Origin: an uncultured Chloroflexota bacterium
GTDB lineage: Bacteria > Chloroflexota > Limnocylindria > Limnocylindrales > CSP1-4
Reading direction: 5' to 3'
Assembly (NCBI GenBank): GCA_903822495.1
Contig: CAIJPD010000025.1
Coordinates: 1 to 64,000 of the forward strand
DNA: 64,000 bases
Each line of letters begins with the position of its first letter. Positions within the stretch are counted from its first letter, which is position 1. Both the position numbers and the translations under genes were made by a program. Of the stretch, positions 52,990 through 61,251 are shown one piece after another. The notes beneath the pieces are model-generated. The model was not told the DNA's origin and searched no databases. It saw nothing but the letters and a program-made list of their open reading frames with translations.

Positions 52990-53158
52990 CTGCCCCACCA
53001 ACGATGCGCTGCGGCCGGCCTGACGGTGACTCGGGGCATGGACAAGGCCTCCTGGACAAGGTGGCGGCTGGACCGCCGCTAGCCTACGCCGCGCCGAGAG
53101 GTCACCGAACGCCGAATGGCCCGGGCGAGGGCGTGCGCCGTGCTCGCACGGCGCACCG

Positions 53159-54703
53159 TTACTCGACGCGAGTCGCTAGCCAGCGGCCGTATGCCGCGTC
53201 GTAGGCGGCGGTGACCGCGGCCTGAGGGGTGATGACGGCATCGAGGCGGACCATGGCCGCGGCCGCGGCGTCGACGGTGGGGAAGGCGCCGCCGCAGACG
53301 GCGGCGAGCATCGCGGCGCCCAGGGTGGTGGCCTCCGGATTCGAGACGCCGACCACCGGGCGGTTCCAGGCATCGGCGCGTTGCTGCATGGCGTCGGCGC
53401 GGCGGGCGAGGCCGCCGCAGATCCGGACCTCGCCGATCTCCAGGCCCAGGCCGGCCATCGCGTCCAGGCCCTCGCGGACGGCGAAGGCGGCGCCCTCTTC
53501 GGCCGCCCGGAGGAGGTGGGCGGGCCCGTGTTCGGGCCGGAGGCCGGCGATCGAACCGGTCGAACCGGTGGCCCACGTCGGGAACCGCTCGCCGCTCAGC
53601 GTGGTGTGGACGGTGACGCCGCCGGCGCCCGGGCCGACGGCCGCCAGGTCCCCCGCCAGCGCGGCGTAGGCCGCCTCCACGGAGCCGAAGCCCAGCACGC
53701 CCGCCAGCCACGGCAGCGCGCCGCCGGTCAGGCCGGTGGGCCCGCCCACGGTCCAGATCCCGGGGAGCAGGCCGGCATTCAGGATCACGCGCCGCTGCGG
53801 ATCGGTGACCGGGTGGTCCGCGGCGTGGAGCACGACGTCGGTGGTGCCGGCGACATCGCACGTCACGCCCGCCCGGACCGCGCCGCAGCCAAGGGTGGCG
53901 ACGCTCCCGTCGGGGCCGCCGACGGTGACCGGCAACCCGGCCGGCAGGCCCGTCGCGGCGGCGGCCTCGGCCGTCAGCCCGCCCGCGGATTCGTCGGCGT
54001 GGCGGACCGGCGGGAGGCGCTCGATGGGCACGTCCGCGGCCGCACACAGCTCGGGCGACCAGGCGCGTCGGTGGACGTCGAACAGCAGCGAGTAGCTGGC
54101 GCTCGTGGGATCCGTGACCACGACCCCGGTCAGCCGGGCCACCACCCAGTCCTTGAGCGTCACGGCCCAGCGGGCCCGCGCCCAGGCGGCGGGCTGATGG
54201 CGCGCCATCCAGCGCAGGCGCGGGGCCAGCAGCTCCGGCGAGGGCCGGCGACCCGCCAGCTCGCCGGCGCGCGCGCCGAGCGCGAGGTCCAGCTCGGCGG
54301 CCTCGGCGGAGGCCCTTCGGTCGGACCAGAGGATCGCCGGGGCCACGGGGTTGAGCGCCTCGTCGACCAAGATGGAGCTGATGAGGCAGCTGACGCCGAG
54401 CGCCACCGGGCGGCCGAAGCCAGCGATCTCGCCCGGCCCGCCCGCGGCGGGTTCGACCTCCCCCTCGCCGCCCGCGTCGGCGGGTTCGACCGCGTCGGCG
54501 ATCTCACGCAGGAGCCGGCACAGGTCCGTCCAGAGCGCCTCGGCGTCCAGGACCGCGAAGTCCCCCGACACCTCCGGCCGGCACGCGGCCCGCACGGAGG
54601 CCAGCACCTCGCCCGTCAGCGAGACCGCGCTGACCCGCACCACGGACGTGCCGACGTCGATCGCCAGCACGTGGCCCCGCGGGTCTGGCTGCGCCTTGAG
54701 CAT
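53159..54703 (-). CDS. FGGY-family carbohydrate kinase
   Basis: 514 residues, xylulokinase-like. ATP-domain start VLAIDVGTSVVRVSAV, sugar-binding AILWSDRRA, catalytic base in VGGPDGSVATLG, the second phosphate loop AGTTDVVLHA and the adenosine motif RICGGLARRADAMQQ. Substrates of this family are pentoses, hexitols, glycerol or similar polyols. Last gene of the crotonase-CoA-transferase-MDR-kinase operon, 16 bases after the MDR gene, so the pathway probably also handles a polyol or sugar-derived product. Confidence 0.88.
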   Translation of the reverse strand: MLKAQPDPRGHVLAIDVGTSVVRVSAVSLTGEVLASVRAACRPEVSGDFAVLDAEALWTDLCRLLREIADAVEPADAGGEGEVEPAAGGPGEIAGFGRPVALGVSCLISSILVDEALNPVAPAILWSDRRASAEAAELDLALGARAGELAGRRPSPELLAPRLRWMARHQPAAWARARWAVTLKDWVVARLTGVVVTDPTSASYSLLFDVHRRAWSPELCAAADVPIERLPPVRHADESAGGLTAEAAAATGLPAGLPVTVGGPDGSVATLGCGAVRAGVTCDVAGTTDVVLHAADHPVTDPQRRVILNAGLLPGIWTVGGPTGLTGGALPWLAGVLGFGSVEAAYAALAGDLAAVGPGAGGVTVHTTLSGERFPTWATGSTGSIAGLRPEHGPAHLLRAAEEGAAFAVREGLDAMAGLGLEIGEVRICGGLARRADAMQQRADAWNRPVVGVSNPEATTLGAAMLAAVCGGAFPTVDAAAAAMVRLDAVITPQAAVTAAYDAAYGRWLATRVE

Positions 54704-54719
54704 CGGGGGCGGCCTCGGG

Positions 54720-55835
54720 TCAGGGGGTGAGCACGGCCCGCGTCGGCGCGGTCCGCTTGCCCGCCCATTCTGCGACGCCCATCGCCTCGTTGACACGGTC
54801 CAGCGGGAACTGGTCGGACACGATCTTGTCGTACGGGACCCGGTCCTGCGTCTTCACCATGAGATCCAGCAGGCCCGGCAGCAGGGTGTGGCGGTAGCCG
54901 CTGGACCCCAGGATGCTCTTCCCGCGGATGATGGAGCGCGGATCCAGGCTGAACTGCCGGCCCGCCATCACGTGGCCGATCTCCACGAGCGTCCCGCCCG
55001 GCGCCAGGTAGCCCACCCCTTCCGGGATCAGCTCCGTCACGCCGACCAGCTCCATCACGATGTCCGCACCCTCGCCGCCGGTGAGCTCCAGAACGCGTTC
55101 TCGGCGCGCCTCCACCGTGTCCAGCTCGTCGATGTTGATGGTGTGGTCGGCCCCGAAGCGCTCCGCGAGCGCCAGCCGGTCCGGCAGCCGGTCCACCACG
55201 ATGACCCTGGCGGCCCCGCGGTAGGTGGCGATGGCGGCTGCGCACAGGCCAAGCCCGCCGGCGCCCTGGATCACCACGTTGTCGCCCAGGCCGCAGCGGG
55301 CCAGGTCCAGGCCCTCCGCGGACGTGCCCATCGCGCAGTTGACCCACGAGAGCGACGCGTCCGGGATCTGATCCGGGACCAGGTAGAAGGGCCGGCTCGG
55401 CGTGACGTAGAAGTAGTCCGCGTATGTGCCGGTGAAGTACGGCCACACGCCGGCGGGCGCGGGGTACTTGTCCGGCGGCCGGGTGCACAGGTTGGTGAAG
55501 CCGCGCGCGCAGGACCGGCAGCGGCCGCAGGCGGTGATGGACCAGTGGACGACGCGGTCGCCCTCCTTGACGGGCCGGCCGGCCCAGTCGGTGGTGACGC
55601 CCTTGCCCAGCTTGGCGATGACGCCGTTGCCTTCGTGGCCCATGGCCTGCCCCGCGGCCGAGACCGGCTGGAGCGCCTGGGTGCGGTCGCCGCGCCAGGA
55701 ATGCAGGTCGGAGCCGCAGATGCCGGCCTGGGTCATCTTGAGCAGGACGGCGCCCGGCTCGGGATCCGGGACCTCGTACTCGTGGATCTCGAAGGGCGCC
55801 TGGTACGCCCGAAGGACGACGACGCGGCCCTTCAT
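54720..55835 (-). CDS. Zinc-dependent MDR dehydrogenase with both zinc sites
   Basis: 371 residues. Catalytic ligands Cys in AGICGSDLHSW and His-Glu in AMGHEGNGVI; structural zinc lobe ACGRCRSCARGFTNLC with the full Cys4 pattern. Rossmann loop VVIQGAGGLGLCAAAIA and Asp in VVDRLPDRLALAERFGADH (NAD preference). Threonine/polyol dehydrogenase-like. ATG 55835 overlaps the CoA-transferase stop (TGATG); the FGGY kinase follows, so a polyol-oxidising step is plausible. Confidence 0.9.
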   Translation of the reverse strand: MKGRVVVLRAYQAPFEIHEYEVPDPEPGAVLLKMTQAGICGSDLHSWRGDRTQALQPVSAAGQAMGHEGNGVIAKLGKGVTTDWAGRPVKEGDRVVHWSITACGRCRSCARGFTNLCTRPPDKYPAPAGVWPYFTGTYADYFYVTPSRPFYLVPDQIPDASLSWVNCAMGTSAEGLDLARCGLGDNVVIQGAGGLGLCAAAIATYRGAARVIVVDRLPDRLALAERFGADHTINIDELDTVEARRERVLELTGGEGADIVMELVGVTELIPEGVGYLAPGGTLVEIGHVMAGRQFSLDPRSIIRGKSILGSSGYRHTLLPGLLDLMVKTQDRVPYDKIVSDQFPLDRVNEAMGVAEWAGKRTAPTRAVLTP

Positions 55836-57055
55836 CAGATGATCTTCCGGGCCTCGAGGTCGGCGATCGTCGCGGCGTCGAGGCCCAGCCAGCCGCCGTA
55901 GATCTCGGCGTTGTGCTCGCCCTTGTCGGCCGGGTAGCCGATCTCGTCCGCCATGCCGGAGAGCTTGATGGGGTTGCCGGTCAGCCGCATCTCGATCCCG
56001 TTGCTGGGGTGGGCCACCTGCTGGACCATCCGGCGATGCTGGATCTGCGGATCGTCGGCGACCTGGTCCAGCTGGCGAACCGGCGCCGCCGGGACGTCCG
56101 CCGCGACCAGCTTGGCGTACGCCTCTTCGACCGTCTGGGTGGCCATCCATGCCTCGCAGGCCGCCTCGATCGCGATCCGGGCGCTGTCGTCCTGGCGGCG
56201 GATGGGGTTGTCGAAGCGGGGGTCCGTGATCATCTCCGGCTTGCCCATCACCCGGCACAGCCGGTCAAACTGGTCCTGGGTGGGCGTGTTGACCTGGACC
56301 ATGCCGTCGCGGGCGTGGAAGACCCAGTTGGGCGAGGATCCCGCCCGCCGGCCGGCCGAATCGGTGGGCGGACGCTTCCCCGTTGCCAGGAACGTGGCCA
56401 GCGGGAACTCGATCATCGTGAGCGCGGCGTCCATCAGCGAGACGTCCACGTGGCGGCCCTCGCCGGTGGCGCCCCGGCCTACCAGCGCGCCCATCGCGCC
56501 CACGGCGCCATGCACGCCGGCCAGCCGATCCGCGATGGAGGTGCCCGTCTGATGGAGCGGGCTGAACGGGTCGCCGCTCACATCCATGAAGCCCGACGCG
56601 GCCAGCGCAACGTTGCAGAACGCGGTCTGGTCGGCGTACGGCCCGTCCTGGCCGTAGGCGGAGATGGAGACCAGGATGATCCCGCGGTTCAGCTCGCGCA
56701 TCGCCTCGTAGGAGAAGCCCAGCTTGGCGAGGTAGCCCGGCCGGAAGTTCTCGACGATGACGTCGACCTTGGGGATCAGGCGACGGAGGAGGTCACGGCC
56801 CTCCTTGGTGCTCCGGTTGAGCCCGATGGACTTCTTGCCGCGGTTGTAGACGGCGTAGTAGACGCTGTAGCCCTTGTACACTGGGCCGGCGAAGCCGCCG
56901 TCGCGCTCGCCCTCGGGGTTCTCGGCGCGGATCACCTCGGCGCCCATGTCGGCCAGGATCATGGCGGCGCGGGGGCCGGCCTGGTAGCGCGACAGGTCCA
57001 GGACGCGGATGCCCTGGAGCGGGGGGCGGAGCTCGGCGGCGGGCTGAGACGGCAT
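55835..57055 (-). CDS. Class III CoA-transferase (single domain) lacking the catalytic Asp
   Basis: 406 residues. CaiB/BaiF features: IRVLDLSRYQAGPRAAMILA, MGAEVIRAENPEGERD, YNRGKKSIGLNRSTKEGRDL, VENFRPGYLAKLG and SISAYGQDGPYAD. Where the catalytic Asp is expected the sequence is TAFCNVALAASGF (Asp replaced by Cys or absent). It might still act with a different residue or as a partner subunit. ATG 57055 lies 19 bases after the crotonase gene; the long upstream frame is an artefact. Confidence 0.88.
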   Translation of the reverse strand: MPSQPAAELRPPLQGIRVLDLSRYQAGPRAAMILADMGAEVIRAENPEGERDGGFAGPVYKGYSVYYAVYNRGKKSIGLNRSTKEGRDLLRRLIPKVDVIVENFRPGYLAKLGFSYEAMRELNRGIILVSISAYGQDGPYADQTAFCNVALAASGFMDVSGDPFSPLHQTGTSIADRLAGVHGAVGAMGALVGRGATGEGRHVDVSLMDAALTMIEFPLATFLATGKRPPTDSAGRRAGSSPNWVFHARDGMVQVNTPTQDQFDRLCRVMGKPEMITDPRFDNPIRRQDDSARIAIEAACEAWMATQTVEEAYAKLVAADVPAAPVRQLDQVADDPQIQHRRMVQQVAHPSNGIEMRLTGNPIKLSGMADEIGYPADKGEHNAEIYGGWLGLDAATIADLEARKII

Positions 57056-57074
57056 GGTGGCGGCTCCGTAGCTC

Positions 57075-57857
57075 CTAGCGGCCGCGGAAGACGGGCGGCC
57101 GCTTCTCGGCGAACGCCCGGGCGCTCTCGTGGAAGTCCTCGGTGAGATGCAGGTCGCGATGGCGCTCCAGCCGCGACGTGAGCTCGATCTTCTGGAGCGT
57201 GCCGCGCCGGATCTGGACCGCCTCACGGACGGCGAGTGGCGGGTTGGCCATGATCACGCGGGCCAGCTCTTCGGCAACTCGGATGCGCTCCCCTGGTGGG
57301 GCGATGCGGTCCACGGCGCCCCGGCGGAGGCCCTCCTCGGCGTCCCAGGTTCGACCCGTCAGGCACACATCGGAGGCGAACCCGCCCCCGCAGCGATGCG
57401 ACAGGATGTGCCAGAAGTTGGCCACCCAGAGCCCGCGCTTGAGCTCCGGGATGAAGAACTTGGCGCCCTCCTCGGCCACGATCATCTCGCACATCAGGGC
57501 GATGTGGAGGCCGCCGCCCACGGTGAAGCCGTGGACCGCGGCGATGACCGGCTTCCAGCGGCTCATGCCCTGGAGGACCTCGTCGATGCGCGCGCCGCGT
57601 CCCTCGGGGCTGCCCAGCTTGGCCAGCTCCTCCTTGGGGCGCATCTGGCGCTGCTTGATGTCGGCGCCGCTGCAGAACGAGGTGCCGTTGCCGGAGAGGA
57701 TCCCGATCAGGGCGTCCTCGTCGGAATCCAGCTCCCACATCGCCTCGCGGAGCTGCATGAGCAGGTCGTCGTTGAGGGCGTTCAGGACGTCGGGACGGTT
57801 CATCGTGATGTAGGCGATCCCGTCGCGCCGCTCGTAGGTGACGACTTGCTCTGCCAC
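57075..57857 (-). CDS. Enoyl-CoA hydratase/isomerase-family protein (crotonase) with one Glu replaced
   Basis: 260 residues. Crotonase signatures: ITMNRPDVLNALN, oxyanion FCSGADIKQRQ and HGFTVGGGLHIALMCEM, then FFIPELKRGLWV. The second catalytic Glu (PEL) is present; the first, normally in GGGxEL, is His. Many crotonases with such changes are hydrolases, decarboxylases or C-C cleaving enzymes rather than hydratases. GTG 57857 has GGGGAGG five bases upstream. First gene of the four-gene operon under operator D. Confidence 0.88.
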   Translation of the reverse strand: MAEQVVTYERRDGIAYITMNRPDVLNALNDDLLMQLREAMWELDSDEDALIGILSGNGTSFCSGADIKQRQMRPKEELAKLGSPEGRGARIDEVLQGMSRWKPVIAAVHGFTVGGGLHIALMCEMIVAEEGAKFFIPELKRGLWVANFWHILSHRCGGGFASDVCLTGRTWDAEEGLRRGAVDRIAPPGERIRVAEELARVIMANPPLAVREAVQIRRGTLQKIELTSRLERHRDLHLTEDFHESARAFAEKRPPVFRGR

Positions 57858-57939
57858 GGAACCTCCCCGATGGCCTCGCGGCCTGCGACTCGATGGATCC
57901 CGGCGCGGGCCCCGGGACCCGCCGCCACGCATCGATGAC

Positions 57940-57953
57940 GTATAGACGACTAG
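57940..57953. promoter_or_regulatory. 14-base operator D
   Basis: Plus-strand GTATAGACGACTAG, inverted relative to its gene, which fits a near-palindrome. GTATAGAC inside it matches the HutC-type GTnTAnAC pattern exactly. A TATGAT hexamer (57957-57962, minus strand) lies 3 bases upstream in the gene direction, so the site covers the expected start of the crotonase operon. Confidence 0.75.
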
Positions 57954-58010
57954 AAAATCATAGCATCCCGACCGGGCGCCCCAGCGGCGAAAGCCCGTGG
58001 AGAAGGCCCC

Positions 58011-59201
58011 TCACTCGTCCAGGAAGACCCCCGCCTGCATCACGCGGAGATTGTCGGGATTGCGCAGGACGGTGATGTCACGGGTGGGATCGCCGTCCAC
58101 GATCAGGAGGTCGGCGCGCCGCCCCGGCACGACCGCCCCCATGTCCGCGGCCCAGCCCAGGCACTCGGCGGCCCGGGACGTGGCGGCGGCGATGACCTCT
58201 CCGGCCGGGAGGCCGGCCGCCGCCAGCAGCTCCAGCTCCAGCGTGAAGTCGTGGTCGTAGACGCCGCCGTCGGAGCCGGACGCGATCCGGACGCCCGCCG
58301 CGTGCGCCCGCCGGACGCTCTCGCGATGCGAACCCACGATGGCCTCGGCGTGGCCCCGCTGGAGCGGCCCGCCGCGCCGCCGGTGCAGTTCGTAGCCGGA
58401 CAGCGTGGGCACATACCAGGTGCCGCGCCGGACCATCTCGGCAATCGCCTCGTCGTCCAGCCAGACCCCGTGCTCGATCGTATCCACGCCGGCGCGCAGC
58501 GCGGCCAGCAGTCCCGGCCCGCCCAGGGCATGGCAGATCACCGGCCGGCCCAGGCGATGCGCCTCGTCGACGATCGCCGTCATCTCGGCCTCGGTCAGGA
58601 GCTGTTGTCGCGGCTCGCGGCGCGGCGAGCTGACGCCGCCGGTCGCGCCGATCTTGATGAAGTCCGCCCCCGCAGCGACCACCTCGCGGACCTTCGCACG
58701 CGCCTCGTCCGGGCCCGTGCACTCGGGCGCGGGAAGGGTGTGCAGGTGCGGGGCAAGGGCTCCGGCCGGCCGCCCGCCGTCGGCGATCCCGTTGACGGGC
58801 GAGATGATCGTCAGGCTGGTCTGGATACGGGGACCCGGCCGGCGACCGGCGGCCAGGCCGTCCCGGAACGCGACGTCCAGGCCCCCGCAGTCCCTGACGC
58901 CCACGCAGCCGGCCTGCAGCACGGCCCCGAGGGCGTCCCACGTGGCCTCGCGGAGGGGCGCGACGGTCGCGTCGTCCTGGCCCGGCGGGTCAAACGCCCA
59001 GAGGGCGAAATGCGCATGGCTGTCAATGATCCCGGGCATGACTACCCGGCCGCCGACATCGACCAGGGCTACCTCGCCGGGGACCTCGCCGCGGGGCAGG
59101 ACGGCTTCGATCCGGTCTGCCGCGAGGAGCACGGCGAGTCCGTGCTGCAGGCGCCCGGATCCGCCGTCGAAGAGCGGACCGTTGACCAGCGCGCGCCTCA
59201 T
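58011..59201 (-). CDS. Amidohydrolase-superfamily hydrolase (prolidase/imidazolonepropionase-like)
   Basis: 396 residues. TIM-barrel metal site: His-x-His in IDSHAHFALWAF, probable carboxylated Lys in DFIKIGATGG, His in VICHALGGPG, His in DTIEHGVWLDD and Asp in IASGSDGGVYDHD. The ends read RVVMPGIIDSHAH and GAVVPGRRADLLIVDGDP as in this superfamily. It should hydrolyse an amide, lactam or peptide-like bond. SD GGAGG precedes ATG 59201. Last gene of the ABC-transporter operon, so it probably acts on the imported compound. Confidence 0.9.
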   Translation of the reverse strand: MRRALVNGPLFDGGSGRLQHGLAVLLAADRIEAVLPRGEVPGEVALVDVGGRVVMPGIIDSHAHFALWAFDPPGQDDATVAPLREATWDALGAVLQAGCVGVRDCGGLDVAFRDGLAAGRRPGPRIQTSLTIISPVNGIADGGRPAGALAPHLHTLPAPECTGPDEARAKVREVVAAGADFIKIGATGGVSSPRREPRQQLLTEAEMTAIVDEAHRLGRPVICHALGGPGLLAALRAGVDTIEHGVWLDDEAIAEMVRRGTWYVPTLSGYELHRRRGGPLQRGHAEAIVGSHRESVRRAHAAGVRIASGSDGGVYDHDFTLELELLAAAGLPAGEVIAAATSRAAECLGWAADMGAVVPGRRADLLIVDGDPTRDITVLRNPDNLRVMQAGVFLDE

Positions 59202-59283
59202 GCCGCCTCCGTTCGACGTCCGTCGCCAACCGGCGTGGCGGCCGGGGCCGACCGCCCGATCCCCGTGGCCCGATTCCGGCCGA

Positions 59284-61089
59284 TCAGCTCGCGATGGTCG
59301 GGGCCGCCGGTCCGTCGGCGACGCCGGCTCCCCTGGACTGGCCGGGTCGCCGGCTGAAGACGGTCACGGCCAGGCCGACGACCACCAGGGCCAGGATGGT
59401 CACGATCATGCTCAGGACGGCCAGGTCGCGGAAGATGCCGCCGACGTAGATCTCGATGATGGCGGAGCCAACGACCTGGTTGCCGGAGCCGGCCAGGACG
59501 GACGCCGCGATGAGATCGCCCAGGATCAGGACGAAGATCATCGCCCAGGCGTAGACGAGGCCGGGTCGCATGAGCGGCCAGAGGATCCGGATGGACGTGC
59601 GCAGCCGCGATGCCCCTGCCATGTGCGAGGCCTCAAGCAGGTCGTCGCCCACCTGGCCGCGCGCGGACTCGGCGGCAATGGACGCCTGGGGCATGAACAT
59701 GACGAGGTAGGCGAGCAACAGGATCAGGAAGGAGCCCTTCAGCGACAGCGGCGGACCGGCGAAGGTGAACAGGATGGCCACCGCGATCACCAGCCCGGAG
59801 ATGGCCGACGGGATCTTGGTCACGCCCCGGATGAAGTTGGCCATCGTCCGGCCCGAGTGATGGGCGTAGGTCACGAGGATCGTGGCCGCCAGCAACACCA
59901 GCGTCGCTCCGACGGCGCCCAGCCGGAGGCTGGTCGACAGCGCCTCGCGAGGCAGCTTGTTGGTGTTGGACGTGAAGAAGTTCGTGATCGCGTCGATCTT
60001 GAACCGGCTGGGGTCGATCGTCGCGGTCCAGAACGGCTGAAGCGCCACGATGAAGAGCGCGGCCAGTGGCAGCACGGCGACCGCCATGAAGTACGCCAGG
60101 TTGAGCGCCTGGGCGGGCCGGCGCCAGCGACCGAGGCGGACGACGGCGCCACGTGCGGTCTTGCCCGAGATGGTCAGCTGGCGCTGCCGGGAGATGATCC
60201 AGCGCTGGAGGGCCCAGACGCCCGCGAGGAAGACCACGAGGACCATGGCGGCGGCCACCGCGCGGGTCATCCCGGCCGAGCTGGAGGCCGTGAGGTTGAC
60301 GATGTAGACCGACAGCGTCTGGATGCGGGCCATTGAGCCGATGATGGCCGGGATCGAGTACATCGCCGCGGCGATGATCACCACCATCAGCCACGCCGAC
60401 AGGATGGCCGGCCCGATCAGCGGCAGCGAGATCCGCAGCGCCGTCCGAATGGGCCCGGCCCCGCTCATGCGGGAGGCCTCCTCCATGGACGCGTCCAGGT
60501 TGCGGAACGCCGGCGTGATCACCACATAGGCAAACGGCACCAGCGCGATGGTGTACAGGAAGAGCAGACCCGGCCAGGACCCGATGTCGAGCGGTCCGCT
60601 GGCCAGCTGGGTGCCGAAGATGCCGAGGACGCCACGGAGGAATCCGTTCAGGAAGCCCGCAAAGGACTGGGCGAGGAACATCCAGCCGATGGACATCGCG
60701 ACCGGCGGGATCAGGAGCGGCATGATCGGCGCGAGGCTGGAGACCACGCCCAGCGTGCCGTCGGTTCGCTCGTTGAGCCAGGCGAACAGGGAGGCCAGGA
60801 TGATCGCGCTGGTGCCGGCCACGCCGATCACGATCAGCGTGTTGGTGAAGGCCGTCGCGAACGCCGTGTCATTGAGGACCGAGGTCAGCGGCGCGAGGTC
60901 GATCCCGGCGGGGCCGGTGAAGGACCGGATCACGGCGTTCGCCAGCGGCACCACGATCAGCAGGAGGAGCGCGATGACCAGCGGCAGGCCGATCAGCGCG
61001 AAGGTGTCGAGGCGGAGGCGCCGGGCGACGCCCCCACGGGCCTGGGGCGCGCGACGGCCGCCCGGTGCGGTGGGCGATGCGGTGGTCAT
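59284..61089 (-). CDS. ABC transporter permease, two fused membrane domains
   Basis: 601 residues carrying two binding-protein-dependent permease domains, about twelve TM helices. Each half has the EAA loop that contacts the ATPase: EEASRMSGAGPIRTALRISLP and EASHMAGASRLRTSIRILWP. Of the Fe(III)/spermidine-type (FbpB/PotBC-like) fusions that also carry organic substrates such as phosphonates. ATG 61089 starts after an intercistronic hairpin; the amidohydrolase follows 82 bases later. Confidence 0.92.
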   Translation of the reverse strand: MTTASPTAPGGRRAPQARGGVARRLRLDTFALIGLPLVIALLLLIVVPLANAVIRSFTGPAGIDLAPLTSVLNDTAFATAFTNTLIVIGVAGTSAIILASLFAWLNERTDGTLGVVSSLAPIMPLLIPPVAMSIGWMFLAQSFAGFLNGFLRGVLGIFGTQLASGPLDIGSWPGLLFLYTIALVPFAYVVITPAFRNLDASMEEASRMSGAGPIRTALRISLPLIGPAILSAWLMVVIIAAAMYSIPAIIGSMARIQTLSVYIVNLTASSSAGMTRAVAAAMVLVVFLAGVWALQRWIISRQRQLTISGKTARGAVVRLGRWRRPAQALNLAYFMAVAVLPLAALFIVALQPFWTATIDPSRFKIDAITNFFTSNTNKLPREALSTSLRLGAVGATLVLLAATILVTYAHHSGRTMANFIRGVTKIPSAISGLVIAVAILFTFAGPPLSLKGSFLILLLAYLVMFMPQASIAAESARGQVGDDLLEASHMAGASRLRTSIRILWPLMRPGLVYAWAMIFVLILGDLIAASVLAGSGNQVVGSAIIEIYVGGIFRDLAVLSMIVTILALVVVGLAVTVFSRRPGQSRGAGVADGPAAPTIAS

Positions 61090-61162
61090 CGACCAGGCTC
61101 CTGGCCGGCCTGGTGTTCGCAAGGTGCGCCGACCGTCATGCCGTCTCCGCTTGGTTGCAGTG

Positions 61163-61192
61163 GTGCGCCGGGCCCGATCGGACCCGACGCAC
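61163..61192 (-). other. Intercistronic hairpin between binding-protein and permease genes
   Basis: A 30-base near-perfect palindrome, GTGCGCCGGGCCCGA followed by TCGGACCCGACGCAC. In the minus-strand mRNA the two mismatches become G-U pairs, so a stable stem of 13 or more pairs forms. There is no U-run. It lies 59 bases after the binding-protein stop and 73 before the permease start, a usual place for a 3' stabiliser that keeps binding-protein mRNA more abundant than permease mRNA. Confidence 0.6.
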
Positions 61193-61251
61193 CATCGTTC
61201 ACAGAGCCTGGTCCAGCCGTGCCGACGGAGCCGGCAGGGCTGGAAGGAACA

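Noticed and set aside
61163-61192. Rho-independent terminator inside the ABC operon
   Set aside because: There is no U-run, and the permease gene downstream has no promoter I can see; a stabilising hairpin fits better.
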